Shown here: positions 51,317 through 60,578 of the stretch, in pieces
Layout of the letters: each line of letters opens with the position of its first letter
Numbering within the stretch: position 1 is the stretch's first letter
DNA from: an uncultured Porphyromonadaceae bacterium
GTDB taxonomy: Bacteria > Bacteroidota > Bacteroidia > Bacteroidales > Muribaculaceae
Direction: 5' to 3'
Length of the DNA: 64,000 nucleotides
NCBI GenBank assembly: GCA_947427285.1
Contig: CANEHE010000002.1
Coordinates: 62,001-126,000 of the forward strand
Made by a program: the position numbers and the translations under genes
Notes under the pieces: model-generated
Databases searched by the model: none
Told to the model about the DNA's origin: nothing
What the model saw: the letters and a program-made list of their open reading frames with translations, nothing else

Positions 51317-54300
51317 TTGAGGAGTATCAGACATATTTATAGGGTCGTCAGAAGTATAATATTTTCGCTTATCCTCTCAGTGGCAGGAATTTTTCTGCTG
51401 CTATATGTCATTTTATCATTACCTTATGTTCAGAAGCAGATCTGTTCGAAAGCTGAAAAAGAGTTGTCAAATCTGTTTGAGACAAGAGTCTCTATAGAGA
51501 GAATGGATTTCACACCATTCAACCAGATTGAACTTTATGGTGTCCATGTACCGTCTCCAGACGGGAAAAAATGCATTGATGCAGATAAAATTGGTGCAGG
51601 CATCAGCATCTGGAAACTGATCTCAACGGGAGACATTGTAATAACATACGCAGAATTGATAGGACTTGATTGCAGACTGACCAAAAAATCCCCCACAAGT
51701 AAACTCAACATCCAGTTCCTCATTGATGCATTCAAACCGAAAGAAAAAAACAAACCACCTACCAGATTCGACCTTAAGATACATAGTATTGTTATCCGTA
51801 AAAGTATTTTGACTTTCGACAAGACTTGGATACCTACTGACTCAAATCCAGACAAAATGGATTTCAATCATATCGCACTGTCGAATATTAGGGCCGACAT
51901 CAATATTCCTCGACTCAGAAATGACGATTACATTGTAGACTTGCGATCTCTGTCTCTACAGGAAAAATCCGGATTTATCATTGAGAATCTTTCTTCAAAA
52001 ATAGAACTGACAAACCATAAACTATGTGTAACGGATCTTTCCATCGAAATGCCGGGAACCATCTTACGTCCGTCAGACATTTCTCTGCAATTCAATGGAT
52101 ATTCCGATATAGTCTCCGCACTTAAACGTGAGTCACATAAACTAAGTCTTTCTGGCGACAAAGTGACGCTCAATGATTTTTCATCAATAATTCCCGCTTT
52201 AAAAACTTTCTCCAATCCAATGACTCTCTCATTGGATGCACAAGGCAATCGGGACAGAATCGACCTGACTCACTTTCTGATATCCACACCTGATGGTCGT
52301 CTTTCTATTTCTGCCAATGGGTATGCGCTGAATCCTACTATAAAAGAAAGTTTTTTAGCCGAGGCAGAAAACCTAAAAATCGATGTGACGGCAGAGGAAG
52401 CGGAAAAGATAATAACCCGTCTTACAAACCTGCCATCTTCCGTCCGCGGCATGCTGCTTCGTCTGGGAGCAATAAATCTGGAAGCATCGGCAAAAATTTC
52501 TTCTAAATCTCTTGACGCCCGAACCATACTTGCCTCATCACTTGGACAAATAGAGACCATTGGCAAAATATACTATCCCGCAAAAAACATTCTCAACGGC
52601 TCTATCCAGACCTCAACATCCGGATTCAATCTGGGTACTCTTCTTGCAGACAAACAGATCGGAGAACTTGCGTTAAGAGCCGAAACAGAACTCGACATAG
52701 CCGGAAAGAATATTGACGGGACTCTTTCCGCTGTGGTTGATAAAGTAGAATACGGGGGAATGAAGCTTAGCGAAATAATCATAAATGCATCAAAAAACGA
52801 ATCAGATGCGGAGGTCTCTGTGGAAGCCCATGATCACAATCTAAATCTTTCATCAGATGCCATTCTACATCTGGATGGCCAGAATACCACCATTCATACC
52901 GACATAGACGTAAGAAGATTCAACCCATCCGCTTTCAAGATACATCCCGATTCCAAACACAATGAATACCATATAAGCGGCAAATTGTCAGCAGATATTA
53001 AAGGCAATTCTCCCGACAATGCCATCGGAGAAATAAATGTTGAAAATCTTCATATTACCTCTAACTTAAAACCTGACTTACGATTGAATCATCTGGGAAT
53101 CTCAGCTCAAAACGAGGAAGGGAAACGAACAGTAAAACTTAAATCAGACTGGCTCGATGCGGCAATAGAAGGAGACTTTATACCAACAAAGTTGCCATCA
53201 GCATTCATATCAATACTTTCGCAGACAATCCCGGCACTCAGAACTGCACTCCCGGAGACAAATAGTATAGAGCAGAACTTCTCTTTCAACATTGACATAC
53301 ATAATAATAATTCTCTTACCGAATTCTTTAATCTTCCGTTCAGACTTCTGACTCCGATCCCGATACAAGGCAATCTTCTCGACTCCGTGGGAACCGCATC
53401 AGTATATATAGATATTCCTTACATCCAGCAAGGTAAGAATAAATTGGTACGCGACACAAAGTTAGGGGCTGTACTTGACGCTTCCACCGGAGGTTCCCGA
53501 CTCGATTTCGCCACTAAGATGCCAGGTAAAAAGGGGGACATCTTCCTTTCTCTCAATGTCAATGGACTTCACGACAACATAAATACAGATCTCGGTTGGA
53601 AAATACATAGAGAGGGACAATATGACGGAAATATATCTCTGTCAACAACTCTTCGCCAGGCCATCAAAGGCAATCTTATGCCAGGAATCGACATCAAAAT
53701 AAATCCCTCCAAAGTGCATGTAGCCGGCAAATCATGGGACATCAGCCCGGCAACTTTATCATGGCACGACAATAAGATAATCGCAGACAACATACACGTA
53801 TCAAACGGTCCCCAATATGTTGTAATAAATGGAATTGCCTCTCGGCTTCCAACAGACAGCCTGAGTGTGCAATTTTCTGACTTCAGCCTTGACTATCTTT
53901 TTGAAACACTCAATATCAACTATGTCACATTCGGAGGAAACGCCACCGGAAAAGCATTGGCTACCTCTGTCTTATCATCTAATCCCATAGCTGAAACCGA
54001 AGGTCTGACTGTAAAAAATCTCACCTACAACGGTGCTTTGTTAGGAGACAGTGCTGAAATTAAAGGGACATGGGACAACAATCGTAAATGTGTCGGAATT
54101 TATGCCGATATATATGAACGAAAGCAACGCAGAGCCACGGTAGATGGTGGAGTATGGGTGGTGGGCGATTCTTTAAGTTTCGACTTCGACGCAGATAAAG
54201 TGAACATTCAGTTTCTAAAACCGTTTATGTCGGCTTTCACCTCTGATGTGAAAGGACGGGCTTCCGGAAAAGCGAAACTCTATGGTACTTTCAAAGATAT

Positions 54301-55876
54301 AGATATGTCCGGACGTCTGTTTGCCGACACCATTAGAATGAAAGTAGACTATACCAACACCTGGTATTCGGGTTCCGACAGTGTGATAATCAATCCAGGA
54401 GAAATCAATATTCCATCTTTCCGTCTCTATGACAGACAAGGCAATTCAGCAAGATTCTCAGGAGTTGTCACCCACAAATATTTTCATGAACCCTCATTTG
54501 AATTCAGAATGACGGATGCCCGGGGATTACTGGCGTATGACACAAATTCCAACATCAATCCAGATTGGTACGGCACTGTTTTCATCAATGGTTCAGCATC
54601 TGTAAAGGGACGTCCCGGAATCGTGACTATTGATGTCGATGTATCTACATCAGCAAAATCACAATTCACATACGTATTATCTGATACCGAGGCTGCCGAA
54701 GAATACTCCTTTCTTACTTTTACAGACAGAAGAAAAGAAGCATCTGAAAAGAATGTCATTGACACTGTACCCGAATTTGTCAGATCGTTCCGTAAAAAAG
54801 TCGCAGAAGAATCCGGAAGGCCATCGATATTTGCAATTGATCTCCGTGTCTCAGTTACTCCGGACGCTCAGATATTCATAATAATGGATCCTCGTGCCGG
54901 TGACAAAATTTCGGCCAGAGGAAAAGGGGCCATGAAAATTGCATACGATTCTGAGTCCGACGATATGACCATGTACGGGAAATACACAATTGATGAAGGT
55001 AATTATCTTTTTACCCTTCAAGACCTGATCATCCGTGATTTCAAAATTAATCCAGGCAGTTCTATCGCATTCAATGGCAATCCGCTGAACGCATCGTTGA
55101 ATATTGATGCCACATACCGAGTCAACACCAATCTGACAGATCTTGACAAGAGTTTCTCGACCGACAGAGACCTTAACCGGACAAATGTACCTGTCGATGC
55201 AGTCCTTAAAGTAGGAGGAGGACTACAGGACCCTGAAATATCATACGACATCAAACTCCCAACTCTCACCTCCGATGTGGAACGGAAAGTGAAAAGCATC
55301 ATTTCTACAGATGACATGCTAAGCCGTCAGGTTTTATATCTGTTGGCACTCAACAAGTTCTATACTCCTGAATATATGTCGCAATCTGGTAGCGGAGGAG
55401 AATTGGCTTCTGTGGCTTCATCCACAATCTCTTCCCAGATAACAAACATTCTCGGACAAATTTCCGATAAATGGGCTATCGCACCGTCATTCCGAAGCGA
55501 TAAAGGGGATTTTTCCGATACAGAAGTGGATCTTGCACTGACATCGCGTCTGCTCAATAACCGGCTTCTTATAAATGGTAATTTCGGGTATAGAGACCGA
55601 TCCACATCACAGACTACTTTCGTCGGTGATTTCGACATTGAATATCTTCTGAACCGAAGTGGGAATCTCCGGCTCAAGGCCTATAACCATTTCAACGACC
55701 AGAATTATTATCTTCGTTCATCCCTAACCACACAAGGGCTCGGCATTATTTACCGTCGCGACTTCGACAACCCTTTCACATTTCTAAGACGAAGAAAAAA
55801 AGTTCCCATTAAAATTCAAAACATAGAAGCGGTTGGCGACTCGCTGCCCACCGAGGATACGACCCATATAAAATAA
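51317..55876 (+). CDS. TamB/DUF490-type envelope assembly (lipid transport) protein
   Basis: About 1519 residues from TTG 51317. No ATG occurs before residue ~70, and the reading from 51284 would begin inside the -7 element. A single N-terminal membrane anchor (IIFSLILSVAGIFLLLYVIL) is followed by a very long series of amphipathic beta strands typical of AsmA/TamB-like proteins. The C-terminal ~300 residues match the TamB domain: GKYTIDEGNYLFTLQDLII, FKINPGSSIAFNGNPLNA, DLDKSFSTD, VLKVGGGLQDPEISYDIKLP, QVLYLLALNKFYTPEYM, GDFDIEYLLNRSGNLRLKAY. TamB-like proteins span the periplasm and are implicated in phospholipid transport and outer-membrane protein assembly. No TamA gene is adjacent. Confidence 0.88.
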   Translation: MRSIRHIYRVVRSIIFSLILSVAGIFLLLYVILSLPYVQKQICSKAEKELSNLFETRVSIERMDFTPFNQIELYGVHVPSPDGKKCIDADKIGAGISIWKLISTGDIVITYAELIGLDCRLTKKSPTSKLNIQFLIDAFKPKEKNKPPTRFDLKIHSIVIRKSILTFDKTWIPTDSNPDKMDFNHIALSNIRADINIPRLRNDDYIVDLRSLSLQEKSGFIIENLSSKIELTNHKLCVTDLSIEMPGTILRPSDISLQFNGYSDIVSALKRESHKLSLSGDKVTLNDFSSIIPALKTFSNPMTLSLDAQGNRDRIDLTHFLISTPDGRLSISANGYALNPTIKESFLAEAENLKIDVTAEEAEKIITRLTNLPSSVRGMLLRLGAINLEASAKISSKSLDARTILASSLGQIETIGKIYYPAKNILNGSIQTSTSGFNLGTLLADKQIGELALRAETELDIAGKNIDGTLSAVVDKVEYGGMKLSEIIINASKNESDAEVSVEAHDHNLNLSSDAILHLDGQNTTIHTDIDVRRFNPSAFKIHPDSKHNEYHISGKLSADIKGNSPDNAIGEINVENLHITSNLKPDLRLNHLGISAQNEEGKRTVKLKSDWLDAAIEGDFIPTKLPSAFISILSQTIPALRTALPETNSIEQNFSFNIDIHNNNSLTEFFNLPFRLLTPIPIQGNLLDSVGTASVYIDIPYIQQGKNKLVRDTKLGAVLDASTGGSRLDFATKMPGKKGDIFLSLNVNGLHDNINTDLGWKIHREGQYDGNISLSTTLRQAIKGNLMPGIDIKINPSKVHVAGKSWDISPATLSWHDNKIIADNIHVSNGPQYVVINGIASRLPTDSLSVQFSDFSLDYLFETLNINYVTFGGNATGKALATSVLSSNPIAETEGLTVKNLTYNGALLGDSAEIKGTWDNNRKCVGIYADIYERKQRRATVDGGVWVVGDSLSFDFDADKVNIQFLKPFMSAFTSDVKGRASGKAKLYGTFKDIDMSGRLFADTIRMKVDYTNTWYSGSDSVIINPGEINIPSFRLYDRQGNSARFSGVVTHKYFHEPSFEFRMTDARGLLAYDTNSNINPDWYGTVFINGSASVKGRPGIVTIDVDVSTSAKSQFTYVLSDTEAAEEYSFLTFTDRRKEASEKNVIDTVPEFVRSFRKKVAEESGRPSIFAIDLRVSVTPDAQIFIIMDPRAGDKISARGKGAMKIAYDSESDDMTMYGKYTIDEGNYLFTLQDLIIRDFKINPGSSIAFNGNPLNASLNIDATYRVNTNLTDLDKSFSTDRDLNRTNVPVDAVLKVGGGLQDPEISYDIKLPTLTSDVERKVKSIISTDDMLSRQVLYLLALNKFYTPEYMSQSGSGGELASVASSTISSQITNILGQISDKWAIAPSFRSDKGDFSDTEVDLALTSRLLNNRLLINGNFGYRDRSTSQTTFVGDFDIEYLLNRSGNLRLKAYNHFNDQNYYLRSSLTTQGLGIIYRRDFDNPFTFLRRRKKVPIKIQNIEAVGDSLPTEDTTHIK

Positions 55877-55965
55877 GAGAAGTCCCGTCAATTTTTCCGC
55901 TTCAACATGTATGGTCTGAACTTTTTATTTCGGCTATTGTATGACTTATATAAACACAAGAAGTC

Positions 55966-58245
55966 ATGCCTAAAATAACCGAACGAATGGCCCTCGACTA
56001 CCATGAAGAAGGCCGCCCTGGAAAAATAGAGATCACGCCTACCAAACCTTATCGATCCCAACTCGATCTCTCTCTGGCATACTCCCCTGGAGTAGCTTTC
56101 CCATGCAAGGAGATCGAACATAACCCTTCTGATGCCTACCGGTATACCAATAAAGGCAATCTTGTCGCTGTGATATCAAACGGTACTGCGGTTCTGGGTC
56201 TCGGCGATATCGGTGCGTTGGCAGGCAAGCCTGTAATGGAGGGCAAAGCCCTCCTTTTCAAAATATTCTCCGGTCTAGATTCGTTTGATATTGAAATCAA
56301 TGAAAAAGATCCGGATAAGTTTGTTGAGATCGTCAAAAGCATATCTCCGACTTTCGGTGGTATAAATCTTGAGGATATAAAATCTCCGGAATGCTTTGAT
56401 ATAGAACGGAGGCTCAAAGAGGAATGCGATATTCCGGTAATGCATGATGACCAGCATGGCACTGCGATAATTTCCGGATCTGCACTTCTGAACGCATTGG
56501 ATATACAAAATAAGCAAATATCGGAAATCAAACTCGTGGTGAACGGAGCTGGCGCAGCCGCTGTAAGTTGTACACGTCTATATGTCGCATTAGGAGTTGA
56601 TCCCAAGAATATTGTGATGTGTGATTCACATGGAGTCATCCGTGCCGACCGGCCAGATCTTAAATCTCCCAAATCAGAATTTGCAACCACACGCGATCTT
56701 CACACTCTTGAGGAAGCCCTCTGTGGAGCGGATGTCTTTCTCGGCCTCAGTGTGGCAAACGTCGTAACACAGAAAATGGTACAATCCATGGCCCCGGATC
56801 CTATTGTATTTGCACTGGCAAATCCTGATCCTGAAATAAGTTATGAGGACGCCATCTCTTCTCGGCAGGATATAATAATGGCTACCGGGCGAAGCGACTA
56901 TCCAAACCAGATAAACAATGTGATCGGATTTCCATACATATTCCGTGGAGCACTTGACTGTCAGGCATCCGGCATCAATGAGAACATGAAAATCGCAGCC
57001 GTGCATGCCATTGCATCTCTTGCGAAAGAGCCGGTTCCATCCCTTGTTGACGATGCATACGACACCGCATCCATAAGTTTCGGACGTGATTACATTCTTC
57101 CCAAGGCTCTTGATCCTCGACTCCTCACATGGGTGGCCCCGGCTGTTGCAAAAGCGGCTGCGGAATCAGGTATCGCACGAAAACCTATTACAGATTTCGA
57201 CAGTTATCGTGAACACTTGCAGAAGTTAATGGGAGACAAGGGACAGCTCATACGCCATATCACCGATCAAGCCGCACGAAATCCCCAAAAAGTAGTATTT
57301 ACAAACGGTGCTGATGACAATGTCATAAAGGCTGCTGTACGTCTGGCTCATGATAAAATCTGCATACCCGTTCTGCTTGGAGAGATAAACAAAATCCAAA
57401 AACGTGCCGCAGAGATACACCTGACTCTTGACGATATCGTTCTTCTGGACATCAGGAGTCAACAAAATGATGATACCCGTGAAAGATACGCCCGTTTGTT
57501 GTCCGAAATGAAAGCACGCGACGGGATGACGCTTCAGAAAGCCAGGGACCTGATGTGGAGCCGTTTCTGGTACGGACTCATGATGTTGGTGACAGGTGAC
57601 ACTGATGCCCTGATAGAAAGTACATATTCCGCTGCCAACAAATCAGCTCAAGCTGCCGCGGATATAATCGGTCTGAGAGAGGGTTACACCCATTTTGCGA
57701 CAATGCACATTGTTAATACCAGCAAGGGGACATATTTTCTTGCTGATACAGCAATCAATCCGGAGTCAGATACATCTACAATAGTCGATATCGCAAGGCT
57801 TTCACACAATGCAGTAAGCTTTTTCGGTTTCAAACCAGTGATGGCTGTACTCTCTTACAGCAACTTCGGATCCAACACCGATGAATCGGAACCACGTATA
57901 TGTGCAGATGCAGTGAAACGTCTCCACACAGAATATCCGGAAATCTCCATTGACGGTGAGATGCAGGTGAATTTTGCAATCGACACTCCTTTACGCGACA
58001 AGATATATCCTTTCAATACGATCAAAGGAACAGATGTCAATACTCTTATATTTCCATCGCTGTCAGCCGCCAATACAGCATTCCGTTTTTTACTCGCCAT
58101 GGGGGCTGGAGAAGTAATCGGCCCGATTCAGATGGGACTGAAGAAACCCGTACATTTCATCCATCGGGATTCAACAGTGACAGAGATATTCAATCTGGCT
58201 GCGATTGCATCGCTTGATGCGACATGTCTCGGGGAGAGATGTTGA
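55966..58245 (+). CDS. maeB: NADP-dependent malic enzyme with phosphotransacetylase-like domain
   Basis: 759 residues. Residues 1-~425 are the malic enzyme: SLAYSPGVAFPCKEIE, GNLVAVISNGTAVLGLGDIGALAGKPVMEGKA, CDIPVMHDDQHGTAII, LVVNGAGAAAVSCTRL (nucleotide-binding), FALANPDPEISYEDA. The remaining ~330 residues resemble phosphate acetyl/butyryltransferase (LREGYTHFATMHIVNTSKG, DTAINPESDTSTIVDIA, FPSLSAANTAFRFLLAMG), as in MaeB. It decarboxylates malate to pyruvate with NADPH formation; in MaeB the second domain is regulatory, binding acyl-CoA. Together with mdh in this window it links malate to pyruvate and oxaloacetate. It converges on miaA with 32 nt between. Confidence 0.95.
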   Translation: MPKITERMALDYHEEGRPGKIEITPTKPYRSQLDLSLAYSPGVAFPCKEIEHNPSDAYRYTNKGNLVAVISNGTAVLGLGDIGALAGKPVMEGKALLFKIFSGLDSFDIEINEKDPDKFVEIVKSISPTFGGINLEDIKSPECFDIERRLKEECDIPVMHDDQHGTAIISGSALLNALDIQNKQISEIKLVVNGAGAAAVSCTRLYVALGVDPKNIVMCDSHGVIRADRPDLKSPKSEFATTRDLHTLEEALCGADVFLGLSVANVVTQKMVQSMAPDPIVFALANPDPEISYEDAISSRQDIIMATGRSDYPNQINNVIGFPYIFRGALDCQASGINENMKIAAVHAIASLAKEPVPSLVDDAYDTASISFGRDYILPKALDPRLLTWVAPAVAKAAAESGIARKPITDFDSYREHLQKLMGDKGQLIRHITDQAARNPQKVVFTNGADDNVIKAAVRLAHDKICIPVLLGEINKIQKRAAEIHLTLDDIVLLDIRSQQNDDTRERYARLLSEMKARDGMTLQKARDLMWSRFWYGLMMLVTGDTDALIESTYSAANKSAQAAADIIGLREGYTHFATMHIVNTSKGTYFLADTAINPESDTSTIVDIARLSHNAVSFFGFKPVMAVLSYSNFGSNTDESEPRICADAVKRLHTEYPEISIDGEMQVNFAIDTPLRDKIYPFNTIKGTDVNTLIFPSLSAANTAFRFLLAMGAGEVIGPIQMGLKKPVHFIHRDSTVTEIFNLAAIASLDATCLGERC

Positions 58246-58277
58246 TATATCCGATCCTTCAACATTTCCTCTATGTA

Positions 58278-59207
58278 TTAATATGGAAAATGCTCAACAA
58301 AAAAATCAGATATAGGTTTATCGTATGGGTGCCAATGAATTCTAAATCCACGTCGTTCCATTCCACGCAACCAAGTCATCTGACGCTTTGCGAACTGATG
58401 TATTGCGGTTTCAAGGCCATGCACCATTTCGGTATATGTTATACCACCGACAATGTGCAGAGTAAGGAATTTATATTCCAAGCCGTAATACATCAGATTT
58501 TCCGCAGTTATACCTGCATCCAACAGGCCACGCACCTCATCCAGCATCCCCTCTTCAAGACGCTGGTAAAGACGGCGTGTGATTCTTTCCCGTCTGACAT
58601 TTCGAGGCACATCAATACCTATAATCAAAGTATCTATCGATTTTGATCGGGTTCTATCTGCCTGTATGGCTTCATCTGGATGTGTTTGATAGTAGCTTTG
58701 GATTTCAATGGCTCGGATAGCCCGTTTTATAGCGTCGACATCAGTTATATTATGAAGCGTCTTCATCCCACGCAAAATACCAGTCAACTCTTCCAGCGAG
58801 TAATCTTTAAGTCTATCACGCAATTCTTCATTGACAGGGACATCAGGCAAGGTAACACCAGCAATGGCAGTTTCCACATACATACCAGATCCTCCACACA
58901 GCACAGGAACCATACCACGATAACGGATATTTTCGAAAGCCGTTCGGAAATCCTTCAGATAACGATGCAGATTGTATTTTTCCCCTGCATCACATATATC
59001 AATAAGATGAACCGGAATATCTCCGTATTCACCAAGATCCTTCCCAGTCCCAATAGTCATCCCGCGGTATACCTGTCGACTGTCTCCACTAATTATCTCT
59101 GAATGAATTCCACGGGCAAGTTCTACGGCATGATGTGTTTTCCCGGAAGCCGTAGGACCGACAATGGCAATCATCTCGGGCGAAGGAGAGGGGAGTCTTA
59201 TTGCCAT
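58278..59207 (-). CDS. miaA: tRNA dimethylallyltransferase
   Basis: 309 residues from ATG 59207, which overlaps the upstream stop by 10 nt; the reading from 59252 would overlap by 55 nt. The P-loop is IAIVGPTASGKTHHAVELA. Catalytic and tRNA-binding motifs are EIISGDSRQVYRGMTIGTGK, IPVHLIDICD, VPVLCGGSGMYVE and EYKFLTLHI. The enzyme adds dimethylallyl to A37 of tRNAs reading UNN codons. Bacteroidales often carry two miaA paralogues; only this one is in the window. It is the last gene of the proS-DPP4-membrane protein-miaA run. Confidence 0.94.
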   Translation of the reverse strand: MAIRLPSPSPEMIAIVGPTASGKTHHAVELARGIHSEIISGDSRQVYRGMTIGTGKDLGEYGDIPVHLIDICDAGEKYNLHRYLKDFRTAFENIRYRGMVPVLCGGSGMYVETAIAGVTLPDVPVNEELRDRLKDYSLEELTGILRGMKTLHNITDVDAIKRAIRAIEIQSYYQTHPDEAIQADRTRSKSIDTLIIGIDVPRNVRRERITRRLYQRLEEGMLDEVRGLLDAGITAENLMYYGLEYKFLTLHIVGGITYTEMVHGLETAIHQFAKRQMTWLRGMERRGFRIHWHPYDKPISDFFVEHFPY

Positions 59208-60559
59208 TGATTCTGATTCTGTTTTAACTTTCCTCTGAATCTTCTCCACCAACGCTTTATTTTAAAAAAAGGCGTATCACTGTTGAAAAGAGACACTCTT
59301 ATCCATTTGTCATCCTGGAAATCAAGAGTGGAATTCCTCACATCATAAAGATTAAACGTCGGACAGTAAGATCGTAAACCATTCTTTCGAAAGCCATCCT
59401 CGTTAAAGATCTTTTCAGTAAGAATAATAGTTGCAAGTCTTGTGGTATCATGCACACTCAGCGATGCCAGCTTCTCAGGATGGGTGGAATAAAGTTGCTG
59501 CACATAATCATAGTCCATCCACTCCCCATCAGTGCGGAGTTTCGGACAAGATCCGTCAGGCAACGGCTCGATAAAATAGAAATAACGCAACAGACTCGTC
59601 CGAGGCAATGCCGGATTTTTTCGACCGAAAAAGAATCTTAATTCTCCATCTGCCACTCCGGTCATCTGTGATATTATACGTTTCACTTCGGGGGCAGTCA
59701 TACCGTTCACAGACCGTCTGGTCTGAAAAGGAGTATCAATAACGGCCTTTGCCGAATGGAAGTCCTCCACACCGTTTGGGTCCACATATATATGATTTCC
59801 GCAAACCACATAATATCTCACATACGTCTGTGCTCCCATATCGGCAATCTCCTCTTCACTTATAATCTCATTGTTTGCCTTTAAATCAAGATAGAGATTG
59901 AAATACCTGAACATGAAATACACCTCATCAAGAAGAAATGCAATCACATTAAGCCATGTGAAGACATACCAGTCACGGGCATTGGCGTTGATTTTTATAT
60001 AGAACAGAAGAAAATACATCCAGACTGCCACCGAGAGCAATCCGAAAAGCAATATGAGATTTCGAACCTGTAGATATGATTCATAACTTAACACCGAACC
60101 CAGACGGCCTTGAGATGCATTATTTGCTCCAGCGAGACGGCATTCGACACAGACACCTATTTTTTTTCGCCGGATATAAATCACACATACACAAACAAAG
60201 CATATCGGATTAAGCAACAACGACGGGATAAATGGTCTGGTAAAAAACACAAATTCCGCCGGCAAAGGGAAAACATGCCACAACTCCAACAAATTGAGCA
60301 CAATGGTGACAAATGAATACGCGATCAGACATATAAAAATCGTATAAGGCAAGAGTATACAAGAAGTTTTCTCTCCTTTACGAAAGTTATATATCTGAGT
60401 ATACACAAACGCCGCGCATGCCAATGCGGCCAAAGGGGTGCAGATAGGGGGCAGAAACTTCGAAAGAGTCATCATGACAATCAGCAACAGCAACGATATG
60501 GAAAGGGTTTTCCACATCATGTAGAGCTGTACTGTCGATATTTTACGAAGTGACTGCAT
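59198..60559 (-). CDS. Membrane protein of unknown function
   Basis: 453 residues; I do not recognise the family. About six hydrophobic segments fill the first ~225 residues (approx. 14-33, 38-56, 66-90, 102-127, 166-188, 195-217). A loop after TM4 has a Cys pair (VCVECRLA). The C-terminal ~230 residues are soluble, probably cytoplasmic, with distinctive stretches: YVRYYVVCGNHIYVDPNG, TAPEVKRIISQMTGV, FFFGRKNPALPR, LRSYCPTFNLYDVRNSTLDF. It ends in a basic tail (WWRRFRGKLKQNQ). The layout (multi-TM input plus soluble output) resembles a sensor, but no kinase, GGDEF or HTH motif is visible. It overlaps miaA by 10 nt and follows DPP4 by 19 nt, so it is in an operon. Confidence 0.75.
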   Translation of the reverse strand: MQSLRKISTVQLYMMWKTLSISLLLLIVMMTLSKFLPPICTPLAALACAAFVYTQIYNFRKGEKTSCILLPYTIFICLIAYSFVTIVLNLLELWHVFPLPAEFVFFTRPFIPSLLLNPICFVCVCVIYIRRKKIGVCVECRLAGANNASQGRLGSVLSYESYLQVRNLILLFGLLSVAVWMYFLLFYIKINANARDWYVFTWLNVIAFLLDEVYFMFRYFNLYLDLKANNEIISEEEIADMGAQTYVRYYVVCGNHIYVDPNGVEDFHSAKAVIDTPFQTRRSVNGMTAPEVKRIISQMTGVADGELRFFFGRKNPALPRTSLLRYFYFIEPLPDGSCPKLRTDGEWMDYDYVQQLYSTHPEKLASLSVHDTTRLATIILTEKIFNEDGFRKNGLRSYCPTFNLYDVRNSTLDFQDDKWIRVSLFNSDTPFFKIKRWWRRFRGKLKQNQNQWQ

Positions 60560-60578
60560 TTATTATAATGGTAAACTT

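Noticed and set aside
56136-56690. 184-residue minus-strand ORF
   Set aside because: Lies wholly inside maeB on the opposite strand; the malic enzyme motifs are unambiguous in the plus frame.
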